Below, in pieces: positions 59,860 to 64,000 of a stretch of DNA of 64,000 nucleotides. A model generated the notes under the pieces. It ran no database searches. It was not told where the DNA came from and saw only the letters and a program-made list of their open reading frames with translations. The position numbers and the translations under genes were made by a program. Source of the stretch: an uncultured Bacilli bacterium (GTDB lineage Bacteria; Bacillota_I; Bacilli_A; RF39; UBA660); assembly GCA_934162425.1 (NCBI GenBank), contig CAKPIS010000007.1, forward strand, positions 1-64,000. Direction: 5' to 3'. Numbering within the stretch: the stretch's first letter is position 1; each line of letters begins with the position of its first letter.

Positions 59860-60499
59860 TTTTCTTCTTTTCAGCATCAATCTTTTTTAAATATAGTGGT
59901 TTTACTAAATGCGGATTGATACTTTCCTTTGATAGTGCATAATTAATAACATTAATATAGTCATAATCATCAATTATTTTTGGCTTAACATCATTAGACT
60001 TACTTAGTTTCTCTATAAGGTTATTTAAATATGTACTACTTTCCATGCTAACTATAGTAATACTTTTATTATGAATATTTAGTAAATCATCATCTATGGA
60101 TAAATATTTTTCTTCTGTTTTATCACCATATATACCAACATATGAAAAATCATTCTTATCTGGTATTACAGATATTATAATATCATCTTTTATTCCTACT
60201 TTTAAAGCTTCTAAATTATTTATAGTATATATTTTTTTAGATAAAGTCCACGCAAGTGTTTTAGATACTGTAACACCTACTCTAACTCCAGTAAAACTAC
60301 CTGGTCCATTTAATATAACGTAGTTATCTATGTCTTCTGGTTTTAAATTAAATTTATTTAAAATTTTACTTATTTCGTTCATAAGAAAATTTGAATGCTT
60401 ACTATATGAATTAACATTTGATACAAAAACAAGCTTATCTTCCTTAGCAAGCGCAACTGATAAGCTTTTTCTAGATGAATCTATAAATAAAGTTTTCAA
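59849..60499 (-). CDS. tsaB: tRNA t6A biosynthesis protein TsaB
   Basis: TsaB is the inactive kinase-fold partner of TsaD. The 216-residue protein has TLFIDSSRKSLSVALA at the start, LNGPGSFTGVRVGVTVSKTLAW near 65 and the ending LVKPLYLKKID. The frame opens at 60514, but GAGGA is placed for the TTG at 60499, which overlaps the tsaE stop as TTGA. This shows tight coupling tsaE-tsaB. The conserved order tsaE-tsaB-rimI-tsaD supports all four calls. Confidence 0.95.
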   Translation of the reverse strand: MKTLFIDSSRKSLSVALAKEDKLVFVSNVNSYSKHSNFLMNEISKILNKFNLKPEDIDNYVILNGPGSFTGVRVGVTVSKTLAWTLSKKIYTINNLEALKVGIKDDIIISVIPDKNDFSYVGIYGDKTEEKYLSIDDDLLNIHNKSITIVSMESSTYLNNLIEKLSKSNDVKPKIIDDYDYINVINYALSKESINPHLVKPLYLKKIDAEKKKNDN

Positions 60500-60954
60500 A
60501 GTACATCCTCGCATAAATCTTCATATTTACTACCATAAGGAGTAATTGTAAGCAATCTTTTTTCTTCTCCAACAATCTTAAATTTAATTTCTAATCTTTC
60601 TTCAGGAAGTTCAGATTTAATCATATCAGCCCATTCAATTATAATGACACCATCTTTTTTTAGATATTCATCTAATCCAAGATCAGTAGTATCTCCTTCT
60701 AATCTATATACATCCATGTGATACAAATTCATTTCACCAGATGTATATTCTTTTATTATATTAAATGTAGGAGATGTAATATTTTCCTCAATTCCTAGAG
60801 CACTTGCAAAACCTTTAGTAAAAACAGTTTTACCACTACCTAATTCTCCTATTAAGCATATAACCATATTATTGAATTTTTCGGATTCAAAATTTTGTGC
60901 TAAAACAATAGTATCTTCTTCCGAATTTGTTGTAATTTTATATTCCATATTCAT
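60496..60954 (-). CDS. tsaE: tRNA t6A biosynthesis ATPase TsaE
   Basis: P-loop ATPase that activates TsaB-TsaD. The 152-residue protein has Walker A IGELGSGKTVFTKGF near residue 37, TSPTFNIIKEY, the MDVYRLEG stretch, and the Walker B-like IIIEWADMI. An in-frame ATG two codons later (60948) is spaced better from GGTGAT and may be the real start. It is the first gene of the operon; promoter at 60967..60996. Confidence 0.95.
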   Translation of the reverse strand: MNMEYKITTNSEEDTIVLAQNFESEKFNNMVICLIGELGSGKTVFTKGFASALGIEENITSPTFNIIKEYTSGEMNLYHMDVYRLEGDTTDLGLDEYLKKDGVIIIEWADMIKSELPEERLEIKFKIVGEEKRLLTITPYGSKYEDLCEDVL

Positions 60955-60966
60955 ATCACCATATTT

Positions 60967-60996
60967 ATTATAGCAAAAAAAAAAGACATATTACAA
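60967..60996 (-). promoter_or_regulatory. Sigma-A-type promoter of the tsaE operon
   Basis: On the minus strand TTGTAA (60991..60996), 18 bases with a T run, TATAAT (60967..60972). The transcript would start about 5-10 bases before the ATG, so the leader is very short. Confidence 0.65.
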
Positions 60997-61054
60997 TATA
61001 AAATAACTTTTTTTCAAAATGTTACAAAAAACGTAAAATTTATATATATAATAT

Positions 61055-61225
61055 TTACATGTTTGAAATTTCGCTGTTTAAGAGTTCTTCTAATTTCAAA
61101 TATGATTCATAAAGTTTATCATCAAGCTCTTTAGAGTCAATTTTACTCTTAATTCCTAAAATAACATTCTCATTAATAATATTAATTACATATTTACAAT
61201 AATATTTACTCAAATTAAATAACAT
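61055..61225 (-). CDS. 56-residue protein of unknown function
   Basis: ATG at 61225 lies after AAAAGGAG and opens 56 codons with two Cys in YYCKYVINI and a Glu/Leu-rich helix (ELDDKLYESYLKLEELL). I do not recognise it. The strong ribosome binding site and regular amino-acid pattern support it. It lies between the tsa promoter and a divergent ribbon-helix-helix gene. Confidence 0.5.
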   Translation of the reverse strand: MLFNLSKYYCKYVINIINENVILGIKSKIDSKELDDKLYESYLKLEELLNSEISNM

Positions 61226-61288
61226 AAGAAACTCCTTTTACACATAAAATTATAAAATAAACCAATACTAAAAATAATATCAGAAATT

Positions 61289-61309
61289 TCTCATATATCA
61301 TGTATGAGA
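61289..61309. promoter_or_regulatory. Inverted repeat upstream of the ribbon-helix-helix gene
   Basis: TCTCATA and TATGAGA, perfect 7-base arms separated by seven bases, about 35 bases before the start codon. A possible operator for the encoded DNA-binding protein. Confidence 0.4.
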
Positions 61310-61343
61310 TTAATATATTAAAATTTATATAAGGGGTGATATT

Positions 61344-61511
61344 ATGGCTTTTATACCAAAAAAAACGAAAGAAAAGGAGCCAGCTAGCTATAAATCACTA
61401 TACATTAAAGATAAATTAATAAAAGAAATTGAAAAAATAGCTAAAGATAATAATACTTCATTTAATAACGTAATAATTTCTATGATTGAGCAGTGTTTAG
61501 AAAAAAAATAA
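61344..61511 (+). CDS. Small ribbon-helix-helix (CopG/Arc-like) protein
   Basis: A 55-residue protein. ATG at 61344 follows AAGGGGTGAT. After a basic disordered start (MAFIPKKTKEKE) it has a short beta strand YKSLYIK and two helices (DKLIKEIEKIAKDNNTS and FNNVIISMIEQCL), the ribbon-helix-helix pattern. Such proteins are dimeric DNA-binding regulators, often antitoxins, but no toxin gene is adjacent. A terminator overlaps its stop codon. It lies between the tsa operon and the end of the rRNA operon. Confidence 0.7.
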   Translation: MAFIPKKTKEKEPASYKSLYIKDKLIKEIEKIAKDNNTSFNNVIISMIEQCLEKK

Positions 61512-61522
61512 ACACTGTTTTT
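61491..61522 (+). terminator. Terminator at the end of the ribbon-helix-helix gene
   Basis: CAGTGTTT and AAACACTG form an eight-pair stem followed by five T residues. The stem overlaps the last codons. Confidence 0.8.
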
Positions 61523-61580
61523 AAATAATTAAATGATTATTTGTTTATTTTTATATAATTTTAGTGGTGTATAGTATATT

Positions 61581-61613
61581 AAAAAAACAACATATATTAT
61601 AGTATGTTGTTTT
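61581..61613 (-). terminator. Terminator of the rRNA operon
   Basis: On the minus strand AAACAACATA pairs with TATGTTGTTT around a short loop, followed by T residues, 16 bases after 5S rRNA. Confidence 0.85.
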
Positions 61614-61629
61614 AAATAGCATAAAAAAA

Positions 61630-61734
61630 ATTGGCAACTACCTATTTTCGCTTACACTATCGTCGGCGTTAAAGTGCTTAACTTCTGTGTTCGGGATGGG
61701 AACAGGTGTATCCACTTTGCTATCGTCACCAATT
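61630..61734 (-). rRNA. rrf: 5S ribosomal RNA
   Basis: The minus strand reads TTGGTGACGATAGC through the conserved CCCATCCCGAACACAGAAGT to AGGTAGTTGCCAA, about 105 bases. The two ends pair (TTGGTGAC... with ...TTGCCAA), as in bacterial 5S. It follows 23S rRNA in the usual order, with no tRNA between. Confidence 0.95.
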
Positions 61735-61786
61735 AAATTAGAGAAATAATTCTCTGAAAACATGATAATATGGTCAACAAATTAAT

Positions 61787-64000
<2,214 letters not shown>

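Noticed and set aside
61512..61786. Search for tRNA genes around the rRNA operon
   Set aside because: No cloverleaf or conserved GTTCGA-type arm could be found between or after 23S and 5S.

Overview
The window is a very AT-rich, densely packed stretch from a spore-forming, low-GC Gram-positive bacterium, most likely an uncultured gut lineage of the class Bacilli (RF39/Erysipelotrichia-like). I infer this from the base composition, strong AGGAGG-type ribosome binding sites, frequent TTG and GTG starts, a Firmicutes gene set (MurE with a meso-DAP-type signature, Der, EngB, PcrA, RluB, YutD, LemA) and clear sporulation genes: a SpoIVA fragment, SpoVIF, YunB, an alpha/beta-type SASP, a SleB-like hydrolase and a collagen-like spore-surface protein. 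Phosphoketolase plus acetate kinase suggest fermentation through acetyl phosphate to acetate. TGA is used as a stop, so the code is standard.

Layout. 0-18 kb is a housekeeping block, almost all on the minus strand: truncated spoIVA, spoVIF, murE, der, engB, a MYG1 protein, nrnA, ackA, an SASP, the yutD-yunB pair, ferredoxin (plus strand), rluB, pcrA and a GH25 lysozyme. 18-30 kb holds envelope and spore-surface genes: a large repeat protein with a SleB-like hydrolase domain, a polysaccharide deacetylase, PLP, YbaK and SDR enzymes, then two prealbumin-like proteins, a beta-helix protein and a collagen-like protein, and a decayed gene. 30-41.6 kb holds an epimerase, an XRE-LemA operon, phosphoketolase, an intergenic region with DnaA-box-like sites, a hybrid histidine kinase that has lost both phosphoacceptors, a PlsC-like acyltransferase and a three-gene operon with a VanW-family protein.

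41.7-57.1 kb is the most unusual part. A three-gene ABC importer operon (substrate-binding protein, ATPase, permease, plus strand) is split twice. A 7.86-kb element with a large serine recombinase sits inside the ATPase gene just after the LSGG signature. A second, unrelated 5.03-kb element with a different serine recombinase sits inside the permease gene. Removing each element at its short duplicated core restores uninterrupted reading frames of 250 and 268 codons. Cargo of the first element: zinc-ribbon membrane proteins including a PrsW-like protease, a large XRE-type regulator and a RhuM-Fic/Doc protein. Cargo of the second: superoxide reductase, an XRE regulator, a secreted zinc metallopeptidase with an InlB-type repeat and a small exported protein.

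57-61 kb is the t6A operon (tsaE, tsaB, rimI, tsaD), which runs on into a prepilin-like gene and a predicted ADP-ribosyltransferase. The window ends in a minus-strand rRNA operon (5S and the 3' three quarters of 23S). I saw no tRNA gene and no CRISPR array.
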